From: JBBQRS01 sp038214535
GTDB taxonomy: Bacteria; Chloroflexota; Anaerolineae; CG2-30-64-16
Length of the DNA stretch: 41,093 nt
Reading direction: 5' to 3'
Assembly: GCA_038214535.1 (NCBI GenBank)
Contig: JBBQRS010000035.1
Location: 1-41,093 of the forward strand
The notes beneath the pieces are model-generated. The model saw only the letters and a program-made list of their open reading frames with translations, searched no databases and had not been told where the DNA came from. Positions within the stretch are counted from its first letter, which is position 1. Each line of letters begins with the position of its first letter. A program made the position numbers and the translations under genes. Positions 1 through 9,493 of the stretch are shown in pieces.

Positions 1-414
1 TCAATCTCGCCGCGCTGCGCCGCCTCATAGGCGTAGCGAATGACGTTCATGCCGGGATACGTACCGGGCAGCGCAGGGTGCAGATTCAGGACGCGCGCCG
101 TCACGGCTTCGAGGAACGCCGGGCTGAGGATGTGCAGCCACCCGGCCAGCACTATAAGATCCGGCGCGTGCTCGTTGATGGTTTGCGCGAGGTCGCGGTC
201 ATACTCTTCGCGTGTCTTGCCCGCGTCGTGATACGCCTTCAACGGGAAGTAGCGCGTCGCGATGCCTGCCAGCGTGGCGCGGTGCAACCCGTAGGCGTCG
301 CGCCGGTTGCAGAGCACCAGGGCCACCTGCACGGGGAGCGCGCCGCTCGCCGCCGCGTCCATGATGGCTTGCAGATTGGTGCCGCCGCCGGAAATCAGCA
401 CAACCAGCCGGGCT

Positions 415-422
<8 letters not shown>
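1..422 (-). CDS. purN: Phosphoribosylglycinamide formyltransferase, 3' end cut by window edge
   Basis: GAR transformylase moves a formyl group from 10-formyltetrahydrofolate to glycinamide ribonucleotide, the third step of IMP synthesis, in the cytosol. Only the first 140 residues are in the window. Residues 11-16 (SGGGTN) are the phosphate-binding loop. Residues 92-101 (LAGWLHILSP) and 113-124 (NLHPALPGTYPG) are core family motifs and include the catalytic Asn113 and His115; the third catalytic residue, an Asp, would lie past the edge. The ATG at 422 overlaps the end of the upstream purD-purM frame by 8 nt, so translation is probably coupled. The gene order PurD-PurM-PurN matches the domain order of animal GART, but here PurN is still a separate frame. 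Identification is secure; the C terminus is unseen. Confidence 0.96.
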
Positions 423-2772
<2,350 letters not shown>

Positions 2773-2775
2773 GGC

Positions 2776-4263
2776 TTACCCCCAGACATTCTCAAAGGCC
2801 AGTTTCTCATGTGCCTGGCGCACCCAGAACTCTTCCAGCCGAATGGGATACTTGCCGGTGAAGCAGGCGCTGCAATAGCCCGCCGTTTTGCTTCTTGGAT
2901 CCGTGACGGCGCGCATCATCCCCTCGTGCGACAGGAACGCCAGGCTGTCCGCGCCGATCAGGTCGCGCATCTCTTCCACCGTCCTGCCGTTGGCGAGCAA
3001 CTCCTCGTGGGTTGCCATGTCAATGCCCATGAAGCAGGGGTGGCGCACCGGCGGCGACGACACTCGCACGTGTACCTCGCTGGCTCCGCCCTCACGCACC
3101 AGGTTGATGAGCGGGCGGGCCGTGTGCCCCCGCACGATGGAGTCGTCTACCAGCACCACGCGCTTGCCGCGCAGATTGTCGGTCAGCGGGTTGAACTTCA
3201 GGTGGACGCCGACCTGTCGCAACCGGTCGTCGGGCTGGATGAAGGTACGCCCGATGTAACGGTTCTTGGTAAGCCCCTCTGTGTAGGGGATGCCGGACGC
3301 GGCCGCGTAGCCGATGGCCGCGGGCGTCGCGGAGTCGGGGACGCCGAAAACGATATCCGCGTCAACCGGCGCCTCGCGGGCCAGTTGCTCGCCCAGCCGC
3401 TGACGCACGAGGTGAACCGATTGATTTTCGAGCGCCGAGTCGGGGCGCGCAAAATAGACGTACTCGAATACGCAGAGCGACTTGCGTTCCGGCGCGCGCC
3501 CCATGATCGAGTGCAAGCCGTCCTTGTCGAGGCGCACGATCTCGCCCGGCTGCACCTCGCGCAGGAAGCGCGCCCCGATGGTGCCCAGCGCGCACGATTC
3601 CGATGCGACCACGTAACCGCAATCGCCGTGATTCAGCTCACCAATGCAGAGCGGACGCAACCCCCACGGGTCGCGCACCCCGAAGACGGCGTCGTTCGTG
3701 AGGATTACGAGCGAGTATGCGCCCTCGGCCTCGGCCATGAAGGCGGTAATGCGCGCCTCCCATTCGGGGCCGTGCGGCTCGCCGCACGAGGGCGGCGCGG
3801 CCAACATCTGGGTGATGACCTCGCTGTCGCTGGAGGAGATCAGCCCGACGCCGCGTTCCAGCAACTGGCGGCGCAGCGAGAGGATGTTGGTCAGGTTGCC
3901 GTTGTGACCGACCCCCAGCGGGCCGTGCATCGTCTCGATCAGGTACGGTTGTGCGTTGCGTATGTGCGACGAGCCGCTGGTGGAATAACGGTTGTGGCCG
4001 ATGGCGAGGCGGCCTTTCAACGGCCGCAGGTGCTCCTCTGTGAACACTTGCGAGACCAGCCCCATGTTCTTGTACACATAGGCCGCGCGCCCATCGCTCG
4101 ATGCGATGCCGGTGCTTTCCTGGCCGCGATGTTGCAGTGCGTAGAGCGCAAAGAAGGTCATGCGGGCGGCATCCGCCTCGTCGGCGTAGATGCCGAAGAC
4201 CCCACATTCTTCGCTTGGGCGATCGAGCGTGTCGTCGAAATCAGTAGTACGGATATCGGACAT
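2776..4263 (-). CDS. purF: Amidophosphoribosyltransferase, Fe-S cluster type
   Basis: PurF commits PRPP and glutamine to purine synthesis by making 5-phosphoribosylamine. The 495-residue protein begins with a propeptide whose removal would expose Cys20 (EECGVFGIY) as the N-terminal nucleophile of the class II glutaminase domain. The phosphoribosyltransferase domain has the PRPP loop VVLVDDSIVRGHT at 369-381. Cys264, Cys410, Cys464 and Cys467 (KSLCVFEY, RHPCFMGID, YCSACFTGKYP) correspond to the four ligands of the 4Fe-4S cluster in the Bacillus subtilis enzyme, so this is the Fe-S, propeptide-processed type rather than the E. coli type. That suggests oxygen-sensitive stability, which is inferred. 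It lies in the pur operon, 36 nt after purE and 3 nt before purD-purM. Confidence 0.97.
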   Translation of the reverse strand: MSDIRTTDFDDTLDRPSEECGVFGIYADEADAARMTFFALYALQHRGQESTGIASSDGRAAYVYKNMGLVSQVFTEEHLRPLKGRLAIGHNRYSTSGSSHIRNAQPYLIETMHGPLGVGHNGNLTNILSLRRQLLERGVGLISSSDSEVITQMLAAPPSCGEPHGPEWEARITAFMAEAEGAYSLVILTNDAVFGVRDPWGLRPLCIGELNHGDCGYVVASESCALGTIGARFLREVQPGEIVRLDKDGLHSIMGRAPERKSLCVFEYVYFARPDSALENQSVHLVRQRLGEQLAREAPVDADIVFGVPDSATPAAIGYAAASGIPYTEGLTKNRYIGRTFIQPDDRLRQVGVHLKFNPLTDNLRGKRVVLVDDSIVRGHTARPLINLVREGGASEVHVRVSSPPVRHPCFMGIDMATHEELLANGRTVEEMRDLIGADSLAFLSHEGMMRAVTDPRSKTAGYCSACFTGKYPIRLEEFWVRQAHEKLAFENVWG

Positions 4264-4299
4264 ATTCTTTTCCTGAAGCGAAAGGCTTCTACAGACGTA

Positions 4300-4782
4300 T
4301 TAGCCGGCAGCGTGCAATCTTGCGTCGTCCTCAGCAATCTGCTGCGACGCGTCGCGCTGCGCGACAGCGACCTTCTCGCGCAGCGCCGGGTCGCCCAACG
4401 CCAATATCTTGGCGGCCAGCAGCGCCGCCCCGCCCGGCTCCAACACCACCGCCGGCGCGACGCCCGACGGCATCCGCAGCGACGAATACAGGTCGGCCCC
4501 GCCGAAGCGATCGGAGTAGGGTGGGCAGGCGATCACCGGTGATGTGACGTTCGCGTCCACCATGCCGCTCAGCGCGTTCGAGCGGCCCGCCACGGTGATA
4601 TAGATTTTCGGTTGCGGATCCGCCTCGTAGGTCGCGAGCATCTCGAGCAGGTAGCGCGCCGACTTGTGCGCCGAGGCAATGCGTATCTCAGATGCAATTT
4701 CAAACGCGTCCAGCGCCAGCGCGATGGCCTCCGCGTGTTCTAGATCGGCCTTCGACCCCATGATGATCGGTACGAGTGACAT
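4300..4782 (-). CDS. purE: Class II AIR carboxylase (PurE type II)
   Basis: This 160-residue protein makes CAIR from AIR. MGSKADLEHAE at residues 8-18 is the usual PurE phosphate loop. The rest reads like class II PurE (animal PAICS C-terminal half, Treponema denticola): SAHK at 37-40, VAGRSNALSG at 64-73, ACPP at 85-88 and SSLRMPSG at 100-107. Class I bacterial PurE has different residues at these sites and rearranges N5-CAIR made by PurK. Class II enzymes carboxylate AIR directly with CO2, which fits the absence of purK from this operon. The start ATG has an AGGGAG box 6 nt upstream. purE follows purC, the same order as the domains of PAICS, after a 91-bp gap that holds a palindromic repeat. 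Confidence 0.93.
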   Translation of the reverse strand: MSLVPIIMGSKADLEHAEAIALALDAFEIASEIRIASAHKSARYLLEMLATYEADPQPKIYITVAGRSNALSGMVDANVTSPVIACPPYSDRFGGADLYSSLRMPSGVAPAVVLEPGGAALLAAKILALGDPALREKVAVAQRDASQQIAEDDARLHAAG

Positions 4783-4810
4783 AACAGGCTCCCTGAGTGG
4801 TACAAGACTG

Positions 4811-4861
4811 GTAGTTTAGCCCCTTGTGTGCGCCTACAACGGGCACAAGGCCCTAAACTAC
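4811..4861. repeat. Palindromic intergenic repeat, GTAGTTTAG family, copy 1
   Basis: Arms at 4811-4828 and 4844-4861 pair with two mismatches around a 15-nt loop. It lies between purC and purE. The same arm sequence (GTAGTTTAGCCCCTTGTG) occurs at 33683 in a second palindrome, so this is a dispersed element rather than a chance hairpin. On RNA it would form a strong stem inside the operon transcript, without a U-run. Confidence 0.85.
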
Positions 4862-4873
4862 GGGTTGTTGGAA

Positions 4874-5839
4874 TCAGGCGCTGAGGTTTGCCAGCGCGCC
4901 TGCGATGCGTTGCGCAGCAGGCTGAGCGCCGGGAAGGAACGTCTCCCCGGTCAATCGCTCGAACGCGGCGATGTACCGTTGCGCGACGGCGGCGACGAAG
5001 TCATCCGGCATGGCGGGTGGCTGCCCGTCGCCGCGATAGCCGCGCTCGGCGAACCAGATGCGCAGGAACTCCTTGTCGAAGTTCTCCGGCTCCCGACCCG
5101 TGCCCTGCACGGCATCGTAGCTCTCCCGCACCCAGTAACGACTCGAATCGGGCGTGTGTACTTCGTCAATCAGCGCGGGGCATCCGTCAATCAGACCGAA
5201 CTCATATTTCGTGTCCACCAGGATCAAGCCGGCGCGCGCGGCCACCTCTTGCCCGCGCCGGAACACCGCCAGCGCCGCCGCCTGCACCTCATCCCAAAGG
5301 TCGGCGGCCACCAGCCCATGCTGCACGACCTCCGCGCTGGTCAGCCGTTCGTCGTGCGCGCCGCCCGTCGCCTTCGTGGTCGGCGTGATGACCGCCTGGG
5401 GCAGCGGGTCGTTCTTGTGCAATCCCGCCGGCAAGCTCAACCCATAGGGCAGCGCCACCCCCTGATCGTAGAGCGTCCACAGCGAGGTGGAGGTGACGCC
5501 GGTGATGTACCCACGCACGATCACTTCGACGGGCAGGGCTTCCGCTTCGCGCGCCAGCGTCACGTTGGGGTCGGACACGGAGATCACGTGGTTCGCCACG
5601 ATGTCGCGCGTCTGATCGAACCACCACGCGCTGAGCTGGTTGAGCACCTGTCCCTTGAACGGGATCGTGCCCAGCACGCGGTCGAAAGCCGACACCCGGT
5701 CGGTGGTGATCAGCACGCGGTCCGGCCCGGCGCGGTAGATGTCGCGCACCTTGCCTTCGGTACGCGGCCCCAGGTTGGGCAAGTCCACGCGCGTCAGGGC
5801 ATACGGAATGGCCTCGATAATCTGTTCGGTCGTCAGCAT
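4874..5839 (-). CDS. purC: SAICAR synthetase
   Basis: PurC joins CAIR and aspartate using ATP to make SAICAR. The 321-residue protein is of the longer, yeast Ade1-like length. Motifs include GKVRDIY near the N terminus, VLITTDRVSAFD, VEVIVRGYITG, LVDTKYEFG and IDEVHTPDSSRYW. The ATG at 5839 is preferred because a GGGAG box lies about 9 nt upstream; a GTG two codons earlier is too close to that box. It is followed by purE, so the two steps CAIR formation and use are encoded side by side, as in animal PAICS. The upstream gap to purB holds a palindromic repeat. Confidence 0.96.
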   Translation of the reverse strand: MLTTEQIIEAIPYALTRVDLPNLGPRTEGKVRDIYRAGPDRVLITTDRVSAFDRVLGTIPFKGQVLNQLSAWWFDQTRDIVANHVISVSDPNVTLAREAEALPVEVIVRGYITGVTSTSLWTLYDQGVALPYGLSLPAGLHKNDPLPQAVITPTTKATGGAHDERLTSAEVVQHGLVAADLWDEVQAAALAVFRRGQEVAARAGLILVDTKYEFGLIDGCPALIDEVHTPDSSRYWVRESYDAVQGTGREPENFDKEFLRIWFAERGYRGDGQPPAMPDDFVAAVAQRYIAAFERLTGETFLPGAQPAAQRIAGALANLSA

Positions 5840-5857
5840 ACTCACACTCTCCCGTTT

Positions 5858-5931
5858 GTAGTGCGCAGTTCCTTGCGCTCTTCCGGTCTTGTTCGGTTTG
5901 CGAACCCCTTGCGCAGAGAACTGCGCACTAC
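5858..5931. repeat. Palindromic intergenic repeat with perfect 14-bp arms
   Basis: GTAGTGCGCAGTTC at 5858-5871 is repeated exactly in inverted form at 5918-5931. Inside these arms are shorter matching segments (TTGCGC and GCGCAG). The element fills most of the purB-purC gap. No U-run follows, so it is more like a dispersed palindromic repeat or an RNA-processing or stability element than a classical terminator. Confidence 0.8.
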
Positions 5932-5941
5932 GAGCCGGTGC

Positions 5942-7348
5942 TCAACACGTCGCACGAATCGTCGCGGCCAGCGCGCGTGCGCGCTCCGGCGCGTCGCCGA
6001 CGTAATCCTCTGCGTCGAGCCACGCGTCTACCTCTTCCGGGGTCGCGTAGCGCATGATCTCAGGATCGGCGCGCAGCAGGTCGCGCAGCGGGTTGGGCCG
6101 GCCCGCCTGCACCTCGGCCCAGGCCGCCAGCGAACGGTCGCGGATCACCTCGTGGAGCACCTGCCGGTCGCCCCCGCGCTTGACGCACTCCATCAGCAGC
6201 CGCTCGGTGGCCGCGAAGACGCCATAGGTGTCCAGCAGCCGCGCGGTCGCCTCCGGGCGCACCTGCAACCCCTCGATCAGCCGCTGCCCGCGCCGCAGCA
6301 ACTCATCGACAATCAGGAACGCCTCCGGCAGCAGGGTGCGCCGGTTGGCCGAGTCGTCCAACGTACGCTCCAGCAGGCTGTGGGCCGCGTTGTCCCACGC
6401 GACGCGCGGCAGGGCGGCCAGCAGCCGCGCCAGGCTATCCATATTCTCCGAATGAATCGGGTTGCGCTTGAACGGCATCGCGCTCGACCCGACTTGCCGC
6501 GCCCCGAACGGCTCGGCCCATTCACCGATGGGCGGCGATTGCAGCACACGCAGGTCGAAGGCGAACTTGTAGAGCGTCCCGCCCAGCCCCGCCAGCGCCG
6601 ACAGGACGCGATAATCCTGTTTGCGCGGATAGGTCTGCGTAGCAACCGGCGCGGCTTCCAACCCAAGCCCCGCCATCACCCGCGCTTCCATCTGCGCGGG
6701 CGTCATACCGGTGTCCCGCAGCAGTTGACCGTAAGAAGCTGACGTGCCCACCGCACCCTTGAAGCCCTTGCCGCGCAACCTTGCCCTTATGTCAATAATT
6801 TCCTGCCGGTCCGCCAGCAAATCCTGCCCGTACTGTGCCAGCCGGTAGCCAATAGTGGTTGGTTCGGCGGGTTGCAGGTGCGTGAAGGCCATCGTCGCCG
6901 TATCCGCGTAGTGCTCGATCTGCGCGGCGAAGGCGAGCAACAGCGCGTCGAGGCGCGCCAACACCAGGTCGAGCGCGTCGCGCACCCGCATGGCGTCGGC
7001 ATTGTCTTCGATATCCATGGAGGTCGCGCCCAGGTGGATGATGCCGCCGCCAATGGCGCACTGTTCCGCGTAGGTGTGTACTTCGGCCATCAGGTCGTGG
7101 TGAATCTCGGCCTCGATCTCCTGCGCGCGCGCCAGGTTGATCTCTTCGGCGTGGGCGCGCAGGTCAGCGACCTGTTCGGCAGTCACCAGCCCGGCCGCTT
7201 CTTCCGCCTCGGCCAGCGCCACCCAGATGCGCCGCCACAGCCGCCGTTTGTGCGCCTCGCTCCACAGGGCGCGCATCTCCGGCGAGCCGTAGCGCCAGGT
7301 GAACGGCGAAAGATACGCGTCGTGGCCGAAAGAGATTTCGTCGCTCAT
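5942..7348 (-). CDS. purB: Adenylosuccinate lyase
   Basis: PurB releases fumarate from SAICAR and from adenylosuccinate, so it serves both IMP synthesis and the AMP branch. The 468-residue protein has the lyase signature SSAMPFKRNP at 288-297, the THLQPAEPT histidine motif at 156-164 and HHDLMAE at 83-89. The frame stays open upstream to 7507, but the ATG at 7348 is chosen because it gives the normal N terminus (MSDEISFGHD) and makes a 4-nt ATGA overlap with the purA stop codon. That overlap implies coupled translation of purA and purB. Confidence 0.96.
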   Translation of the reverse strand: MSDEISFGHDAYLSPFTWRYGSPEMRALWSEAHKRRLWRRIWVALAEAEEAAGLVTAEQVADLRAHAEEINLARAQEIEAEIHHDLMAEVHTYAEQCAIGGGIIHLGATSMDIEDNADAMRVRDALDLVLARLDALLLAFAAQIEHYADTATMAFTHLQPAEPTTIGYRLAQYGQDLLADRQEIIDIRARLRGKGFKGAVGTSASYGQLLRDTGMTPAQMEARVMAGLGLEAAPVATQTYPRKQDYRVLSALAGLGGTLYKFAFDLRVLQSPPIGEWAEPFGARQVGSSAMPFKRNPIHSENMDSLARLLAALPRVAWDNAAHSLLERTLDDSANRRTLLPEAFLIVDELLRRGQRLIEGLQVRPEATARLLDTYGVFAATERLLMECVKRGGDRQVLHEVIRDRSLAAWAEVQAGRPNPLRDLLRADPEIMRYATPEEVDAWLDAEDYVGDAPERARALAATIRATC

Positions 7349-8616
7349 GCCGCCATCACAATCAACTGTTCGCGTTCCGCGCCCACCGAAATATACTGGA
7401 TCGGGACGCCGGCCAGTTCGGCGATGCGGTGCAGATAGACGCGGGCGGCCTTCGGCAGATCGTCCCAGGCGCGGGCCTCCGTGGTCGGCGCGCACCAGCC
7501 GGGCCACGTCTCGTAGACCGGGGTCACGCGTTCCAGGTCGGGCGTGTCGGGCACGCGATTGAGAATTTCGCCGTCGAGGTCATAGCCCGTGCATATCTTC
7601 AGTTCCGCGAAGTCGTCCAGCACGTCCAGCTTGGTGACGGCGAGGCCGGTGAAACCATTAAGCCAGGTCGCGTGTTTGATGGCGACGCCGTCGAACCAGC
7701 CGCAGCGGCGCGGGCGACCCGTGGTCGCGCCGTATTCCTGCCCCACGTCCCGCAGTTGCGCGCCGTCGCCGTCCGAGAGTTCCACCGGGAACGGCCCCGC
7801 GCCCACCGCCGTCGAGTAGGCCTTGACCACGCCGACCACCTGATTGACCGCGGTCGGCGGCAGCCCCGCTCCCACCGCGCCAAAACCGGCGATCGGGTTC
7901 GAGGAGGTGACGTAGGGATAGATGCCCCAATCGAGGTCGCGCATCACTCCCAGTTGACCCTCGAGCAGCACGTGTTGACCGGTTTGCACCGCCTCCTGCA
8001 CCATCGGCAGGGTGTCCACGATGCGTGGCCCCAGCGCCTCGCCCCACGCCAGCGCCTGCGTCATCAGGTCATCCAGCGCGAGCGGCGGTTGGCCGAAGAA
8101 GCTCAGCTCGCGGTTTTTCAATTCCAATGCCCGCTCGAGCCGTTGCCGCAAATAGTCCGGGCGTGTCAGGTCGCCCAGCCGGACGCCGTTGCGCGACGCC
8201 TTGTCGGCATAGGCCGGGCCAATGCCGCGCTTCGTGGTGCCGATCTGCCCCGCGCCGCGCGCCGACTCTTCGAGTCCGTCCAGCATCCGGTGATAGGGCA
8301 GCACCACGTGGGCGCGTTCGGAGAGCCACAGGTTATCCAGCGACACGCCCGCCGCGGCCACCTGCGCCATCTCATCCAGCAGGCTGTCCGGGTTGACCAC
8401 CGTCGCCGTCCCGATGATGCAGCGCGTCCGCGGGTTGAAGATACCGGAGGGGATCAGGTGCAGCTTGAATACGCCGAACCGGTTGACCACCGTGTGCCCG
8501 GCATTGTCGCCGCCCTGAAAGCGGATCACCATATCGGCGCGCTGCGCCAGGTAATCCACGATGCGCCCCTTGCCCTCATCGCCCCACTGCGCCCCAACGA
8601 TTGCTGTAACGGTCAT
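7345..8616 (-). CDS. purA: Adenylosuccinate synthetase
   Basis: PurA joins IMP and aspartate with GTP to make adenylosuccinate, the first step toward AMP. At 423 residues it has the normal length. QWGDEGKG at 10-17 is the GTP loop with catalytic Asp13, and GHTVV at 40-44 carries catalytic His41; both numbers match the E. coli enzyme. Other motifs are TTKRGIGPAY and TGRPRRCGW. It overlaps purB by 4 nt, so both enzymes of the AMP branch are translated together. The gap to purQ upstream is 91 bp and holds an inverted repeat. Confidence 0.97.
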   Translation of the reverse strand: MTVTAIVGAQWGDEGKGRIVDYLAQRADMVIRFQGGDNAGHTVVNRFGVFKLHLIPSGIFNPRTRCIIGTATVVNPDSLLDEMAQVAAAGVSLDNLWLSERAHVVLPYHRMLDGLEESARGAGQIGTTKRGIGPAYADKASRNGVRLGDLTRPDYLRQRLERALELKNRELSFFGQPPLALDDLMTQALAWGEALGPRIVDTLPMVQEAVQTGQHVLLEGQLGVMRDLDWGIYPYVTSSNPIAGFGAVGAGLPPTAVNQVVGVVKAYSTAVGAGPFPVELSDGDGAQLRDVGQEYGATTGRPRRCGWFDGVAIKHATWLNGFTGLAVTKLDVLDDFAELKICTGYDLDGEILNRVPDTPDLERVTPVYETWPGWCAPTTEARAWDDLPKAARVYLHRIAELAGVPIQYISVGAEREQLIVMAA

Positions 8617-8635
8617 GTTTGACTACCCCTTTTTT

Positions 8636-8701
8636 GCCACAAATTTCACGAATTATACGGACTTTTTAGATTTCAGATTCGTCATTCGTGTAATTCGTGG
8701 C
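8636..8701. repeat. AT-rich inverted repeat in the purQ-purA gap
   Basis: GCCAC and ACGAATTA on the left (8636-8640 and 8648-8655) match the inverted arm TAATTCGTGGC at 8691-8701, with a 7-nt insertion in the left arm. This stretch is clearly AT-richer than the flanking genes. It resembles dispersed motifs of the form AATTCGTGG seen between genes of many GC-rich bacteria. Its function is unknown, and no good promoter was recognised in it. Confidence 0.6.
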
Positions 8702-8707
8702 TAAATT

Positions 8708-9493
8708 TCAAAGTCCTGCTGCGTAGAGAATACCATTGCGGAAGAGCGGCAGCCCCGACATGCCGGTCACGCCGCGATGGTAGTGCGGATGTTGTTCCGC
8801 GATCAGGTGATTCTCCGGGTGCGGCATCAGCCCGAACACGTTGCCGCGTGCATTGCACACCCCGGCGATATCGCCCTGCGAGCCGTTGGGATTCCAGGGA
8901 TATCCTGCCGCCGTGCCGCCCGGGCCGGTATAGCACAGCGCCGCCTGCCTGTTCGCCGTCAGCGCCGCGAACGTGGCCGCGTCGCGGGTCACGAACTTGC
9001 CCTCGCCGTGCGCCACCGGGCAGAAAATCGGCTCGGTCAACTCGCGCGTGAAGACGCACGGGCTATCTGCTTGCGGTTGCAGATAGACCCACCGGCACTC
9101 GAACCGCCCCGAATCATTACGGGTCAGCGTCGCCGCCCTGTTTGTGCCATCCATGGCTCCAGGCAACAATCCGGCCTTGACCAGCGCCTGAAACCCGTTG
9201 CAAATACCCAGCACAGGCCGCCCGCGCGCAACGAAGTCGGTGAGCGCATCGGCCAAGCGTCCCGCCAGCGCCACGGCCCACAGTTTGCCCGCGCCCAGGT
9301 CGTCGCCGTAAGAGAATCCGCCGGGCAGCACCAGCATCCGGTAGTCTTCTAAACTTGTTTCACCTGAAATCAGACGGTTGACGTGGACGATCTCGGGCGC
9401 GCCGCCGGCCAGCTCGCAGGCCCAGGCCGCCTCGCGATCGCGGTTTGTGCCGGTCGCGTGCAGAATCAAGACGGGTGGTTTGTGATTGCTCAT
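8708..9493 (-). CDS. purQ: FGAM synthase glutaminase subunit PurQ
   Basis: PurQ hydrolyses glutamine and passes ammonia to PurL in making FGAM. The 261-residue class I glutamine amidotransferase has LVLPGGFSYGDDLGAG near residues 54-69, the nucleophile Cys98 in GRPVLGICNGFQAL, and the His-Glu pair in MPHPENH near the C terminus. ATG 9493 is chosen over an upstream start at 9511 because it forms a 4-nt ATGA overlap with the purL stop codon. Tight coupling fits the fixed stoichiometry of the PurL-PurQ complex. Confidence 0.96.
   Translation of the reverse strand: MSNHKPPVLILHATGTNRDREAAWACELAGGAPEIVHVNRLISGETSLEDYRMLVLPGGFSYGDDLGAGKLWAVALAGRLADALTDFVARGRPVLGICNGFQALVKAGLLPGAMDGTNRAATLTRNDSGRFECRWVYLQPQADSPCVFTRELTEPIFCPVAHGEGKFVTRDAATFAALTANRQAALCYTGPGGTAAGYPWNPNGSQGDIAGVCNARGNVFGLMPHPENHLIAEQHPHYHRGVTGMSGLPLFRNGILYAAGL

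Noticed and set aside
4826..6742. Long plus-strand open frame (638 codons) over purC and purB
   Set aside because: Composition is that of an antisense shadow of real genes, and it crosses two intergenic repeats.
7349..7507. Upstream extension of purB to 7507
   Set aside because: The added residues are Arg-rich and unrelated to PurB, and the ATGA overlap with purA supports 7348.
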